Assembly: GCA_001939145.1 (NCBI GenBank)
Contig: LSRX01000536.1
Location: forward strand, 105,596 to 169,595
Origin: Symbiodinium microadriaticum
Lineage: Eukaryota; Sar; Dinophyceae; Suessiales; Symbiodiniaceae
Reading direction: 5' to 3'
Length of the DNA: 64,000 bases
Below are positions 45,081-56,640 of this stretch, piece after piece (the first letter of the stretch is position 1; every line of letters starts with the position of its first letter). A model generated the notes under the pieces. It saw only the letters and a program-made list of their open reading frames with translations, was not told the DNA's origin and did no database searches. Both the position numbers and the translations under genes were made by a program.

Positions 45081-46954
45081 CCTGGCAGGGACAAGTGCCC
45101 TTGCACGTCTACCGGCTCCATGCTCACAGCACTTCACGGCCGGAAAAGCTTGTGCACAGCTTCTCTCATGTACTGGGCACCTCAGCCATTTCAGGCTTCG
45201 GTGCTTGTAGAAGGTTTGTTATTCTGGCAGTGTTGCTTGAGGCATTGAAGCATCTGCAGTGGCAGCGTATGCCCTGGCCCGAGAGTTGAGTGCATCATGA
45301 GTTTTCCGTCCAGATGCCTTTCTACTATGGCGCAGTTCCAGCAAGCCGCCAATTACCCTATGCTACGAAGCCGGTACTGCTTTTTGCCCAGGCGTTTCGA
45401 CGGGGTATGAGTAAATAGTTTAACAAACTCTTTAAAGCCCGATCTTCCCAGGTGACTCAGAGAACTAGTGGCTCCAAAGGCGGCCAAAGCAGGATCTACG
45501 GATTCGAAGGTTTAGGATCCAGGGCATTTTTTGTGGTTGGGGGTTTTGGGTATTCTGGTGAAGTGTTTGAGCTCTCGGAGTCACCAGGGTGACCTGGAGC
45601 TTCAGGAAATCTAATTGTCTAATTCCGCTCACAGTCACATCCACAGTGTCCTTGAGGAGTGTGCAGACATCTTGAGTCGCGGATCATTTGGTTTGGTAAC
45701 TAGATTCAACAGGATTTCTGATACTTCGTTTCGGAGCTGTGCTTTCTCACCAAATCAATGTTCCTTGCTTGGAAAGCGTGGTCGAAGTTCGACACATACT
45801 CTTGACGTTTCACCAAAGACCGCTTCAGAGGTCCTAGGTCCAGGGTCGGAAACGTGGCACTTTGGAAGTAAAACTTTCGGGCAAAAGATTGCCCTGTGGA
45901 CATGTCCTCGTGCGAGCTTAGCCGGCTTAGCCACATACGCCTAACTTCGCTCCAACAGAGAAGTCCGCTCGTGAGTTAAGGCTTAAGGGAATGTCAACCG
46001 ATAGCAGGTGCGCCACCCAGCGGCGGGCCTCTGGTGTTCACGCAGAGTGCCCAGTCTGTCCGTCTTCAGTGCACGGGATCCTTAGGATGCTGGGCCTGAG
46101 CTCCTATTAGGGGCTTGGGCTGTAGATTCTCGCGACTCGGCAATGCAACCTCGTTTAGGTTTTAGGATTTGGGGTTGTGGGTTTAGGTTTGGAGTTTAGG
46201 GTTTAGGCTTGGCCGGGCGAGCTCAAATCAGGCCTGTGTATACAAAAGGGTTTAGGCTTGAGGCGAGCATTCTTGGGGCGTAGCTGATGCTGATGATAAG
46301 ATGTAACTTGGCTTTGCCACAACAGCAAAGCTCTCTTGAAGTCGCGCGGAACCTCCAGAGATTCGTGTGCAATTGTACGAGGTTTCTGGGGACCAGAGGA
46401 GCAAGTACGGTAGCCAAAGCAGCAATTGGACATGTGACGATAGCGGCTGAGGCCAATGACGCGCCGCGTAGTGCGACATGCCGAGGAGGAGAAGAGCCTC
46501 CTGGGCCACCAGGCGCTTTGAGCTTCGAGCATGAGTTTGTTGATGCCTCTTCTGCTGGATCCTGGCTTGAGTCGTCAACCCAAAGCCCGCGACAGTCAGT
46601 GCAAAAGCTTCCGCTTTGGCATCGCGCCTCTCTGCTGCTGCAGACAGCCGTTCAGATTCGCAGCTTTTCGGACGGGCTCCTTATGTTCTCCGTCTAGAAC
46701 CACAAGTCCAGCCCGGAAGTTAAGGCCCCCACCCTATGAGCGAGCCAAGCTGCGGGAGGCGGTGGAGCCTGCTCATCTGCTCCTGGCTTTGCTGACACTC
46801 GGCTGGGATCTCTTTCGGAGCCCAGCTCATCTGCGGTGAGCCATGTAAGACTGGACGGTCCACAGGAATTGAAGGGTATTGGGCATGCAAGGGGACGAAT
46901 ATAGACATGTGCATGCGGGCCCACGCATGCATACAAACAGCTATCTAAAGGCAT

Positions 46955-47526
46955 ATGGAAAAATGTGTGCCTGTATGGGTGATGGCGCATATGACATGCC
47001 AATGCGTACTGGACCGTACGAGCATGCATGCACACATATGTCCCGAGGAAAGAGGAGCAGGGCGAGTCGCATTGGCTGCACCTCGGCCTACCACACAGTT
47101 GAGAACAGAGGTTTTCACCCATGTTTACGGAGGCCCCACAGGGTTTGGAACGGATCTGGGGGATGTACCTCTCGGCACGATTGTTGTTGGAGTCGGGCTG
47201 TTGCCATGTCGAACGACAGGCTTCAGTATCGGTAGGAGAAGGCAGTACACGGCCTTGTGGTGGGTCGCATCTTCGTATCACTTGCCGATTCAATTTCAAG
47301 ATGTGCGATTGAAGCAGAGGCTCGACCACTTCGACCAAGACCGCGAGGAAGTCCGGCGGAGAGTGCTGCAGACTTTGTCAGACACTTATCTACCTCATGT
47401 GATTTATTCGCATCTGATTGGTTGAAAGATTATCTCGGTTCATTTCTTGAAGATGCTCTTGTCGAGATTGCTCTTGGAGAAACTTGGACGGAAGCTTCGA
47501 TGGAAGGGAAGCATTGCAGACCTTGA
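46955..47526 (+). CDS. Overlapping candidate coding frames, unrecognised
   Basis: One frame (to 47425) contains RLDHFDQDREEVRRRVLQTL and ends YSHLIG. Another (47257-47526) contains SAADFVRHLSTSCDLFASDW, then LKDYLGSFLEDALVEIALGE, ending in stop. Both look coding near 47300-47425, so one must be a shadow or the real exons switch frame by splicing. CATG-rich sequence upstream (46880-47040) is probably non-coding. Confidence 0.3.
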
Positions 47527-47742
47527 TGAGGCAGGGCGCTTTGGCGATCGTGCGCTTAAATGCTCGGGGCCTCAGCATCCAGTCTGGCGCGGTGTGAAGG
47601 AAGGAAGGTACATGTACAAGGGGATATGGCCCTCCTCGAATCAGATTGCGGTTCGTTGAGACCATGAATGAATGGCTCCGCGCCGATGGTCTACTGTACT
47701 AAGCAAGTTGGACCAACAAAGAAACACCGACAGCAAATCTAG

Positions 47743-47994
47743 ATGCTTGACGGAACTGCTTGTGCACAATCCTCGCCCCGACTCCCGACGAAAAGACAGT
47801 CTCTGAGTTCAAGGCAGTTCAAGGCGGCAAATAGAATCCCTAAGGCAGCGAACAAGATCGCCGAGTGGGCGGACCCAGAGGTACTGGAGCATGCGGAATT
47901 CGATCTCAGGTTCTTTCAGACGGTTCCTGACAAGCCGAGTGTTTATAAAATGCGAGTGCGGAATTCCGTTGGCTTGTGCATGACCGAGGTGTGA
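47743..47994 (+). CDS. Small ORF, unrecognised
   Basis: 83 codons containing FKAANRIPKAANKIAEWADP, then EHAEFDLRFFQTVPDKP, ending SVYKMRVRNSVGLCMTEV and TGA. The tail aligns with that of the ORF at 40458-40646 (YKxRVxNxVG near the stop), hinting at related proteins or a shared C-terminal peptide. No domain recognised. Confidence 0.35.
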   Translation: MLDGTACAQSSPRLPTKRQSLSSRQFKAANRIPKAANKIAEWADPEVLEHAEFDLRFFQTVPDKPSVYKMRVRNSVGLCMTEV

Positions 47995-49237
47995 AGAGGT
48001 GTAGCCGTAGTATTAAGATGTTTTAAGACAAGGACACTAAGCGCGGACGTTCCGATCCAGAGGCCAGTCAAGGTTGCATGGGCGTGCGGAGTCGCCCGTG
48101 AAACGAGGAGTCTGCAGAGTCGAGTTCCGATGCAAGGATGGAGCAACCAACGGTCCGCGAAGACAGTGCATTGCCAAACTGCGAAGAAGAGCCCTGCGAC
48201 CTCAACTGTTATACCGACCTTTGTCTCCAGTGGAGAGCACCAAAGGCGACACCACAACGCCAATGCAGACACCTCTCAATTCACCGAAGCCGTTGCCCAA
48301 CCCGCTCCCTCCGCCGTTCCAAGCCATCCCGAGTCGTCTGAGGCTGAAGAGGGCCAGCGTGCAGTCGGCCGCCTCTTCACCCGAGGCTCTTCTATGCCCG
48401 TCAAGGGCAGGGGGTGGGGATTCAATTGACAACCCGAAGATGGCTGTTGAGTGTCACCTTGGCGCTGCACTGTTTCAATGCATCCGGCACTAATAACATG
48501 GAGTGCAATATCGACCCTGCCGGGCGGGTTAAGCTGCGCTTTTGATGGCAGCCTGTCACGCACCGGAGGAGTCCAAGGACTCCGCGATGTCGCCTTTGGC
48601 TGCTCGGCTGTGCTGCCCTCGGCACCTCCGGAACCCGGCTAGACAGTGTTGGAGAGTTCAGTGGCTTGAGCTCAGTCCTTGGTTGTAACAGGGAGGGTTC
48701 GGGTTTCAAGGTTTGGGTTACGGTATGAGGGTTTTGCCGTCACGGCCTCTTAGAAAGACGGAACTGACCCGAACTGCAAAACCAAGACCTCACCCATTTC
48801 CTGAGCGTGCGGCGTTTTGGAAGATCCTCCATGAACTGTTCCACAACCCGTCTTACTTTCATGAGCACCATGAAGAACATGAGAGACTTAGGATGATGAC
48901 GATGAAGATAATGCTGTTGATGATGGCGCTGCTTTTAAAGCCAGCATCTCGCAAATATGCTACAGCAGGAACAGTGTCAGAATCGTAGTATTGCACTAAA
49001 TCATCGTTATAACAGTGTGGACAGCCTGAATCCAGCAAAACACGGACAGCAAGGGCAGTACCACAATGAGACTGTCGCTAGTACTGGCATATCGTCGCAA
49101 CAGAATCACGGGGAGACATCATAATCAGAATCGCAGCAGGGTGAAATCACAAAACGGCAGCAAACGGCACAATAACAGTTGTGACAACAGACAAGCATGA
49201 CAGTAGCCGTGAGAATTTGCCCTGCTTCAGGTCTCAG

Positions 49238-49336
49238 GCCTTTGAGACCTTGACGGAGGGCCTGGTAGAGAGGACGGTCGAGGCCGTCCTGCGCCAGATG
49301 CGCAGCTCTACTCGCCGAAGTGTTTTGTACGTTTAG
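49238..49336 (+). CDS. Candidate terminal exon, unrecognised
   Basis: After TCTCAG an open frame reads AFETLTEGLVERTVEAVLRQ, then MRSSTRRSVLYV and TAG. It is a helical, mixed-charge peptide with a plausible acceptor; a second AG seven bases upstream is also possible. Upstream, 48760-48985 holds an open frame with FWKILHELFHNPSYFHEHHE that may belong to the same gene. Confidence 0.35.
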   Translation, partial: AFETLTEGLVERTVEAVLRQMRSSTRRSVLYV

Positions 49337-51584
49337 TAGTTTAGTATGTTGGGTTATAAGGTCTTTAAGGCCTCAAGCCAGGACTGGTCGGCGAGACGAG
49401 CTGCCAGCATTTACGGCCACAACTGTCAGATAGACTCGTCCCTGAATTCCTTGATACTCGTATGGATTTGTTAAAACCCTGTCTAATTACATCAGTGGCA
49501 CAAATGCTTCTGTCGTTAGATGCTGCTCTTCGTTGTTACCTCGTGTCATAGAAGTAATCGTTGTGCTCCCACACATTTACTCGTATCCGTTGATGTGAAC
49601 TGGAGCGTGAAGTCGTTGTCGATTGTACTGCTATACCGAGTACTACTTGGAATTTCGAGTGAACCGGCAGCAGGCGAAGCTGCTTCTCCTCGCAGCTCTG
49701 AGTCGAGCTCTCAGCTTTCCCAGAGCCTGAGGCAGGATGTCTACACAGGTTTTGACCATGGTCTTCTGCTCCTGAGATGATGTTGCTTGCGTCCTCGCAA
49801 CAGTCTCACATTACCTCCCCCGACCTTGCACGCCATGAACGTATTTATGACCGAATCTGTGCACGCCCTCACTCTCTTGGCTTTTACATGTATGTAGCTA
49901 TGTAGACATGAAGTAATAACTTTACTGTGTATGCCCTCATTCGTACATGTCCCATGCATGTATACGTGCAATTCCACATTTGCGTTGTCATTTCATGACC
50001 ATGCGTGCTTGCACAGGTGTCGAATCCACCTGTGCAGTTGACATCCCTTCATTCCGAAACCTCAAAGCCTCGACGCAGATCTTGGCGAGGCATGGGCGCA
50101 CTTTTGGCGAAGATCTCGAGAGATATATCGGAATGACAAGACACATTTGTCAAAGTGGCTGCCCATGGCTCCAATTTTTGATAAGCCATGGTCGCACACA
50201 GGGTGTGAAAGCTTCCGGCACTCAAGTCTGCTAGGCCCTCATCCCCTCCCTACCTTGACGAAAGCCTTTTCGGCTTAGCGGCACTTCCCTCAGGTGGGGA
50301 GCACCTCTTCCTCCTGGGCCCTCCGGGCACTGACGGGAAGCCCAGTAAGTCAGGCTTTGGGTTTTCGTTGTCTTCAAGGCTTGTGAGTTGACGCTTCCTG
50401 CAGATCGAGAGTGTGGTTTGCGAAGTCGAGGGGTTTTAGGGGCCTGGCTCGGGGTTCTCGTCTCGTTGCCGCCGGCCACTCTTGATCGGGGGTTTGTTGT
50501 GGAAACCTTAGTTAGAGTGAGCCTCATGCCTACATAGATTCTTTCGCAGGCTTTTTTCGAGTCGCAGCTTGGAGGTCTGGCACGCAGGGTTTCAAGCATC
50601 GGTCTCTGAGCAGTTGGAGGCACATCCTAGTGCAACCATACACCATAAGCTGCCAAACCTCTACTGTAACTCTTATCCCCGAGGGTCTTAAAGTTAATCT
50701 CCTGCCCATAGACTCTGAAATTACCCTACACTTCCCACGCAAACCTTAAGCCGCACGCCCCACGCGCCCAGAACCTAAAGCCCTAAACCATGGACCCCAA
50801 AAGCCGGAAACTTAGGGTACTAAGATCGCTTGTAGGCATTGATCCTAGCCCTGCGAGAGGGAATAAAAAGGCTCGAAAAATCAGCGACTCATTATCATTA
50901 GGATTATTGTTATTATTATCATAATATTATTAAGATCGAGGCCAAGAGTCTCTTGGCCCGGCGTCTCGCCACGGTCTGCCGCGGCGAGTTTTTTGAGCGA
51001 CTGCTCACGAGGTGCGCGGTGGCGGCTTAAGGTTTTGGGCTCAGGAGTTTCGGGCTCCGGGGTTTAGCTTCAGGGGTGTAGGGTGTACAGAGGAAGTTCG
51101 GGTGTAGAGCTTCGGATTTAATGATTTGGGTTGGTTTGTGAACTTCAGCTTCAGGCCTTCCGCCTGGCGGTCGGATGTGTGTCTAATAGCCTCATGGCAC
51201 TTAGAGATTCGTGTTGAAGCTGGCTATCGTTTTTGCGGTCACTGGACTTTCCAACTTTAACTCTTGCCCTCCCCCCGAATTGTTCCGCTTAATTACATTG
51301 AAAGGACTCAGGGGGCCCTTTGGTGAGAGGCGTGCCCCCTGAAGAGAACCCCAAAGTCCTCTGACCGGACAGGTTTTCGGTGCCAGAGGAGGCAGCAGGG
51401 ATGCCTTCCATGCTGTTGCCTGAAGTTGAAGTTTCGGGGTTGGCTTTTGAAGGGTGTGGGGGTTCAAGAGGTTATTTTGTACAGAGGTTGGGTGCAGAGG
51501 CAAGTCGGGCCGCTCCCGAACGTCGGGCTTAGAGTGCTCAGTGAAATAGCTGGCAACCTATGTACTACGGGGTGGGCAGTCTGA

Positions 51585-52037
51585 GTGTCAGGCTCGCAGC
51601 AGATGCGCAGGTTGGGTAGCAATGAAAGCGCGAAGCTTGTGCCTAACCTTGATGCTTTGGATTATTTTCTTTCGATGCAGTGTCCATCGCCGGACAGATC
51701 TTTGGACCCTTATCACTCCGCGCCCTGGAGAACGACGAGCTTCGACGGAAGGCGCCGAGATGCGAGGTTAGAGCTAGGTCTCATTCAGGAATCCCGTGAG
51801 ACGCATATGACTCTTGACATTCCTGCCTATGACTGTTGTGATTTCAGTATTTGGTTTGTCATGGTTTCCACCATAACGTTTTTATTGTCATTTCCGCTGG
51901 TGCCGTGGCTATTGCCGGCACGATGTGTGGTAGTGCCGCCACCGCCTTTAAACGTGGTCTTCGTCATCATGTATATAGTGATGCTTGTTGCTTGGGGAGC
52001 TGTGTGTTTAGGCACCATGCAAGGCTTTCTCGTGTGA
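51585..52037 (+). CDS. Putative two-span membrane protein
   Basis: A 150-codon frame. The N-terminal half is soluble (GLIQESRETHMTLDIPAYDC). Two hydrophobic segments follow: ~95-118 (IWFVMVSTITFLLSFPLVPW) and ~131-150 (VVFVIMYIVMLVAWGAVCLG), separated by a Pro-rich loop. A pyrimidine-rich tract ending GATGCAG near 51680 could be an acceptor, making the coding part begin there; otherwise the ATG at 51603 is available. No family recognised. Confidence 0.4.
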   Translation: MSGSQQMRRLGSNESAKLVPNLDALDYFLSMQCPSPDRSLDPYHSAPWRTTSFDGRRRDARLELGLIQESRETHMTLDIPAYDCCDFSIWFVMVSTITFLLSFPLVPWLLPARCVVVPPPPLNVVFVIMYIVMLVAWGAVCLGTMQGFLV

Positions 52038-52705
52038 GTAGGTAGAGCTCAAGCTTCAGAGAAATTTATGTGGCTTGAGAATTTAGGGTTAGGGAGTTTC
52101 AGAATTGTAGCTGTCGGGTTTCGGGGCTGAGTTTGCCTGCAATCGCTGCCCGGTTCGAGAGTGCTGCTCAGTCAGGACAGGCAAAGCGCCCATGAATTGA
52201 AGCTGCACAGCTTCAAAGTCGTCGAGTTCATAGATATGAAAGAGAAACTGAGGCACCAGCGACACAAGCCGGTCAGGATAAGGTCATCTATCACCCTGTC
52301 GGCAACAGGAAGGCATGACACTAAACAATCCTTAAATTTTAAACCCTACGCCCTACATCTGCTAAGCGCCGAAACCTTCCACCCTAACTTTACAGTTGAA
52401 ACCTTAAGCACTGAGTTTTTACCAAAAACACTTGAAGCTTTTGCCTCTAAGGGATCATAAACCTTATACACCTTCGCGCAGCTGATCGCTCTGATGCTGC
52501 ATCTGCACCTTAGTGGGCTGCCTGCCCATGGCCCGAATCGGCGACGGAGGCTCTGTCCGACATCTGTGGGGACTAAGAAGAAATAAGTTAATCTCGCAAT
52601 CAGTGTATTGCTTATATTAAACCAGAATAAGATACCTGTTGAACATCGCCGTTCCCTTTCAAGCTTCCACCTTCGAACAACAGGAATAAGCTCAGTATCT
52701 TTTGC

Positions 52706-53457
52706 ATGTCTGTCCTGATTTTGGCTGTGAAGCCTTGCAGAGAGCGTTGGGCCAGGACGACTTTGCTTTTCCCCTGCAGTCTGCCCAGAGAAACCCCTGC
52801 GCCCTGGCCTTCTGCTGTCCTTCTGCAAATCATAGACCCCGAACACCCAAACTCAGCAGCAGTCATCGGGATCTGGATCCAAAAGCTGTGGCCCAAGAAG
52901 TCGTTCCTGTTCAGAGGTGCTTGAGGGAGACTTGGAGGTCTTGGGCCGTACTCTGATGAGGAGGTCGTCCATGAACTCTCGATCGCCTCTAAAACTTCAG
53001 TTTCGGGTGTTCTTGACGTCCGCGCCAAACCGGACAGAAGCTCTCTTGTTGTTTCAGTCTGTCTCGTCACCGCGTGCTAGAGGAGTCTCAACAGTTGGTA
53101 ATCGAGCTCTTGCGTGTCTATACATCTATTTATGCTCCTGGTTTTTGCAGGGAGCATGTCCATTCCAGCTCAAAGTTGTTTGCTGTTTACGACAAGCCTC
53201 GCCGAGGCACCCACATGCTTGAATCTTTGCTACCCTACCAGGGCCTGCTGCAGCACCGGCAGCTCGACGTGGCAATTTTCTCGGCCGAGCTTCTATCCAG
53301 GAGTGGACTTGGGTATGTGCGCGGCTTCTCCACAGGCCAAGATCTATGCAACCTACAGCCGGTCTTGTCCTTCGGCCACCGCGAGAACCTGCTGGCTTTC
53401 AGCATACACCCTAGAATCAAGTATCCCAGCAAGCCTACACACAAACCGTCGATGGTC
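52706..53457 (+). CDS. Candidate exons upstream of the J-domain gene
   Basis: One exon ends at 52916 (CAGAG|GT) and reads PEHPNSAAVIGIWIQKLWPK then KSFLFR; its start is unclear. A second follows TTTTTGCAG at 53151 and reads EHVHSSSKLFAVYDKPRRG, then LLPYQGLLQHRQLDVAIFSA. Both look like real protein, but the phases between them do not agree as read. They may be 5' exons of the J-domain gene or the end of another gene. Confidence 0.35.
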
Positions 53458-53502
53458 TGAGTTCCTAGCAGTCCTAGCAGGTGATCTAAACCTTAAAAAA
53501 AG

Positions 53503-54946
53503 ATCCGAAGCGTGAGAGTCTTGAGCGAGGACCCGTTTGCCATCCTTGGCCTGAAGCAGTCGGCATCCTCCGAGCAGATCACCTGCGCATATCGCAGCCT
53601 AGCACGTCGCTATCATCCCGACAAGGACTGCTGCAGTTGAGCGCAACAAGGAGGGCTGCTGGGACAACTAGCTTACGAGCCGAAGTTGTGATACTGGATG
53701 CAAAAAGGTAACTACAACTCTAGAACTTGAATAAACCCAAGTCTCCTTCTCCAGGCCTCGATGGTAACCCCATGGTAGGATTCCAGTTTGGCTTTGGAGA
53801 GTTTAGAGCTCTTGCCTCCGACTCCGGGCGGTGGCAAACGGAGCAGGGAGTTTCAGGTTGAGGGTCTAGTGATTCAAACTTTGAAGTAGTTTCTGGGGTT
53901 TCGGCTGGAAACTAGATTCCAGGGGTTCCAGACCCTGGAGTTACCGGCAGCTTAAAGCGGAGAGATTCTCGGCGGTTCCAGAGGGCAGAGCCGGGCACGG
54001 AGCCCGAAATACCTAGCTTCGTTAAGGCAGCGTCGTGGAGGTACTTCGGAACTCCTGCCAGCTGAGCCTTGAATCGGAAGCCTAAACTTAAGTAAGGCCT
54101 TGGACCCCAAACCCCGCACTGTAACGGGGTTTAGGGTTTAGGCAGCTCTGCGAGAATCCTTCCTGGCCCCTACAGGATCGCTCCGTGCCCTCGCACCTGG
54201 CAACTGCACGCTTCCAACGCATCCGTGCAGCGTACGATCTGCTCAGCGATGAGCGAAAGCGCAAGGAGAGCAACTTTTCAGGAGGTTTTGGGAAGAGGTG
54301 CCGAGGAATTCGACAGAAGTCTAGGAAGGCTTGAAGACTTTCAAAACCCGCTTGCATGCGTTGTGCCTAGCCTCACGAAATGTCGTGGACAAGCCCCTCA
54401 TTTTCGACTTTCCCCGAGCTTTTCTGGCAGGCAGCGGCCGCCTCCAGCATCTCTGCCCCCTTCAAGCCCTCCGCCGCCTGGCGTGCCCAGCAGCGGCGGG
54501 CAGCAGGGCACGCTGGCCCGGTGCCGCCCCGAAAGAAGGTGCAGGGTTTTGGGCTTACGGTCTGTAGTTTTGAGGTAGCTTCGGGGGTTTTTGGGTTATC
54601 GGGTTTAGGGTTTAGCCTTTCTTGAGGTTTACCTGTGTGTGGGGTTCGGCTTCTGCGTCCCATTCCTAGGGCACTAGGTCCCGAGGATGACGATGATGCC
54701 ATGACGTGCAGGTTCAGGGCGTGCAAGCTGCAGCATCAGACAAAATATTCAAAGGTCCAGGATAGACAGTAGGTAGGTTCTCTCGGGTGCCTTTGCAGAT
54801 GCATTTTCGTCCATCTGGGGGCAGTCTGGGGGTAACGATGTTTTGCGGCTTCTGCCCCGCAGGTGAAGCCCATGCGGTTCAAACCCGCGAGAAAGAAGAA
54901 GCACAGCGTCTGCAGAGGGGGCACGGCTCTGATTGAGCATAAGTAG
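53503..54946 (+). CDS. J-domain (DnaJ-like) protein, four exons
   Basis: Exon 1 (~53503-53625) reads DPFAILGLKQSASSEQITCA, then YRSLARRYHPDK, with the HPD motif at the end of helix II. Exon 2 (54176-54328) continues the J-domain: ARFQRIRAAYDLLSDERKRK. Exon 3 (54431-54538) is Ala/Pro/Arg-rich, ending PVPPRKK. Exon 4 (54863-54946) reads VKPMRFKPARKKKHSV and ends GGTALIEHK, TAG. All joins are phase 0, and each intron has matching flanks: AGGA, AGGC and AGGTG, with GA, GC and GT donors. HPD-containing J-domains are known to stimulate Hsp70 ATPase. The basic C-terminus could direct nuclear or RNA-associated location (inference). About 155 residues are recovered; the true start is not found, because an in-frame TAA lies at 53494. 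Confidence 0.75.
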
Positions 54947-55823
54947 CCGCACTTTCCTGAGGTCGCCCTAGATCTTTGCGGGCTCAGATGAGGGACGAGC
55001 TATTCGACAGGGATTTTGAAGACCACATGCTTAATTTATACACGGGCCGGATCAGTTTGCAGTGATGTCTGAAAAAACGCGAGTCTCATGGATAGACTAC
55101 GTATTGTAAAACAGACGAGCGTTTGCAACTAAGCTCCCTTCGAGCATCACGTCAGTTTCATCCCGGTATCTTCCTGCTATCCAGTGAGTCCTGGGCACCT
55201 GAAGCCTGCACCAAAAAAGCCAAGTAGATTTTCATTACAGCCTCGAGCCCTAAACCCTTAAATTTGGATGGTGGTTTGTTAGCTTTCGGGTCTAGGGTCT
55301 TTAACACGTTTTTTGTTTAATGTTTGTGGTCATTTAACTTATTCGCAGAGGAAACTGAGCTGCCCTTCCTTACTCCAAACCAACTCTAGACCTCAAGCAT
55401 ACCTGCTTTCACATTGAGCACCGAAACGTAGGTTCCAATCCCATGCCCAAACCCCCAAGTTCAAAATCCTAAACCCCTTATCCGCACCCGAAGCCCCAAG
55501 ACGCCAAACGATCCATCTTCAGGATAAAGCCACAGAATCCGCCAGCCGCAGAAGAAGAGAAGGATGGCTTTAATCTTGGTATCCTTTGGTTTAGGGTCGT
55601 TGCACTCGCTGCATGTTCGGGTTTAGGGTTTAGGGCTTGGGCTGAACCTTTTTGACTGCCTGATCCTGCCCCTGGATACTTGTGATTTCTGTCTCGAGCT
55701 GAGGCTATGAGCCACACCGCTAAATCACGCCATGCAGTCTGGTGTATGGTGATCAGGCTTAAGCTTACCCTTCGAAGTGCTGCTGCCTTTCAGTCACTGC
55801 TTTCACCTGCTGGTGGGGCTTGA
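54947..55823. other. Intergenic stretch after the J-domain gene
   Basis: Contains TTTAGGG/CCCTAAA words (55250, 55620) and no convincing coding frame. The ORF on the minus strand at 55478-55717 is Pro/Ser/Lys-rich and typical of reversed telomere-like sequence. Confidence 0.5.
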
Positions 55824-55824
55824 G

Positions 55825-56137
55825 ATCTGTGGGAATACTTTTTCAAGACCCAACAAGACCGACAAGCATACGCTGCCCTGCCGCCACATTTCGCCGTGCT
55901 TAGGAACTGCATCGCGCTTGCAGCTCGAAGGGCTTGAGCGAAGTTCAAGCACAAAGCCCCAAAGACAGCTTTAGGCCTTGATCCTAAGTCCGCAACCAGA
56001 CGCTTTTCTGTCGAAGTGAGCTTCGCGGAAATTTGCTCGTCATCGTCATCGCAGGAGCTGCCAAAGGAAGCCAAGCAAGTTGACGTCGTCGAAATTTTGG
56101 ATTCCGACGACGAGGCGGCACGGACATGGCCACGGTC
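55825..56137 (+). CDS. Candidate exons with a SUMO-interaction-like motif
   Basis: A first exon from about 55825 reads LWEYFFKTQQDRQAYAALPP, then HFAVLRNCIALAA. The same frame resumes after TTTAG near 55976 and reads DPKSATRRFSVEVSFAEICS, then VDVVEILDSDDEAARTW. VVEILDSDDE fits the SUMO-interaction pattern (hydrophobic core followed by Ser and acids). A single in-frame TGA at about 55936 separates the two halves, so a short (~50 nt) intron is inferred. A CATG- and GA-rich tract follows and looks non-coding. Family unknown. Confidence 0.4.
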
Positions 56138-56387
56138 TGGAGAGGGACGGGTTCATAGACGGACGCATGTGCGACAGGAGACACGATTGCAGTATGGGTG
56201 TGCCATGTGTGCATGCATGCATGCAGGTATGAACATGTGACTGTCTGTGCATGATATAAGGTAACATGATGCAGCTGAACGGAATGCAGTGCAACATAGT
56301 GTAGCAATGCAATGTGATGTAATGTGCCTGAGTGTAGTGTGTGTTCCAGTACACTTGCTCCTGCAATCGTAAGGTTCGGATGCTGGG

Positions 56388-56404
56388 GAGAGAGCGAGAG
56401 AGGG

Positions 56405-56452
<48 letters not shown>

Positions 56453-56522
56453 GGCAGGAGAGGTAACTCTCCTGTCCACAGCCCTGGCGAAAGAAAGAGA
56501 GACAGAGAGAGAGAGTAGAGAG
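56388..56522. repeat. GA-dinucleotide microsatellite (two blocks)
   Basis: Two imperfect GA blocks separated by about 40 nt of ordinary sequence. They explain the Ser/Leu-rich minus-strand ORFs of up to 272 codons here. Confidence 0.93.
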
Positions 56523-56640
56523 AGTCATAGGTCCGATAGTTATAGGTCCCAACCACTCCCCTGTCCGACCCCAGGTTCTGCCAAATAGGCCCTGTTTGTG
56601 TTGTAGTCTTGGCCCTTTCATCGGCTGTCATCCGGGACAA

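Larger units (their letters stand above)
45081..51584. other. Region of unassigned ORFs, few repeats
   Basis: Several + frames look protein-like but match nothing I recognise: 45615-45944, 46287-46697, 46955-47425, 47257-47526, 47743-47994, 48138-48341 and a terminal exon at 49238-49336. The 214-codon minus-strand ORF at 46694-47338 overlaps + frames of better composition and is treated as a shadow. Telomere-like words are rare between 46.2 and 50.6 kb. 50880-50940 is an AT-rich tract. Confidence 0.4.

Noticed and set aside
46694-47338. 214-codon minus-strand ORF
   Set aside because: Overlaps better + frames; its middle comes from CATG-rich repeats, and no domain is visible.
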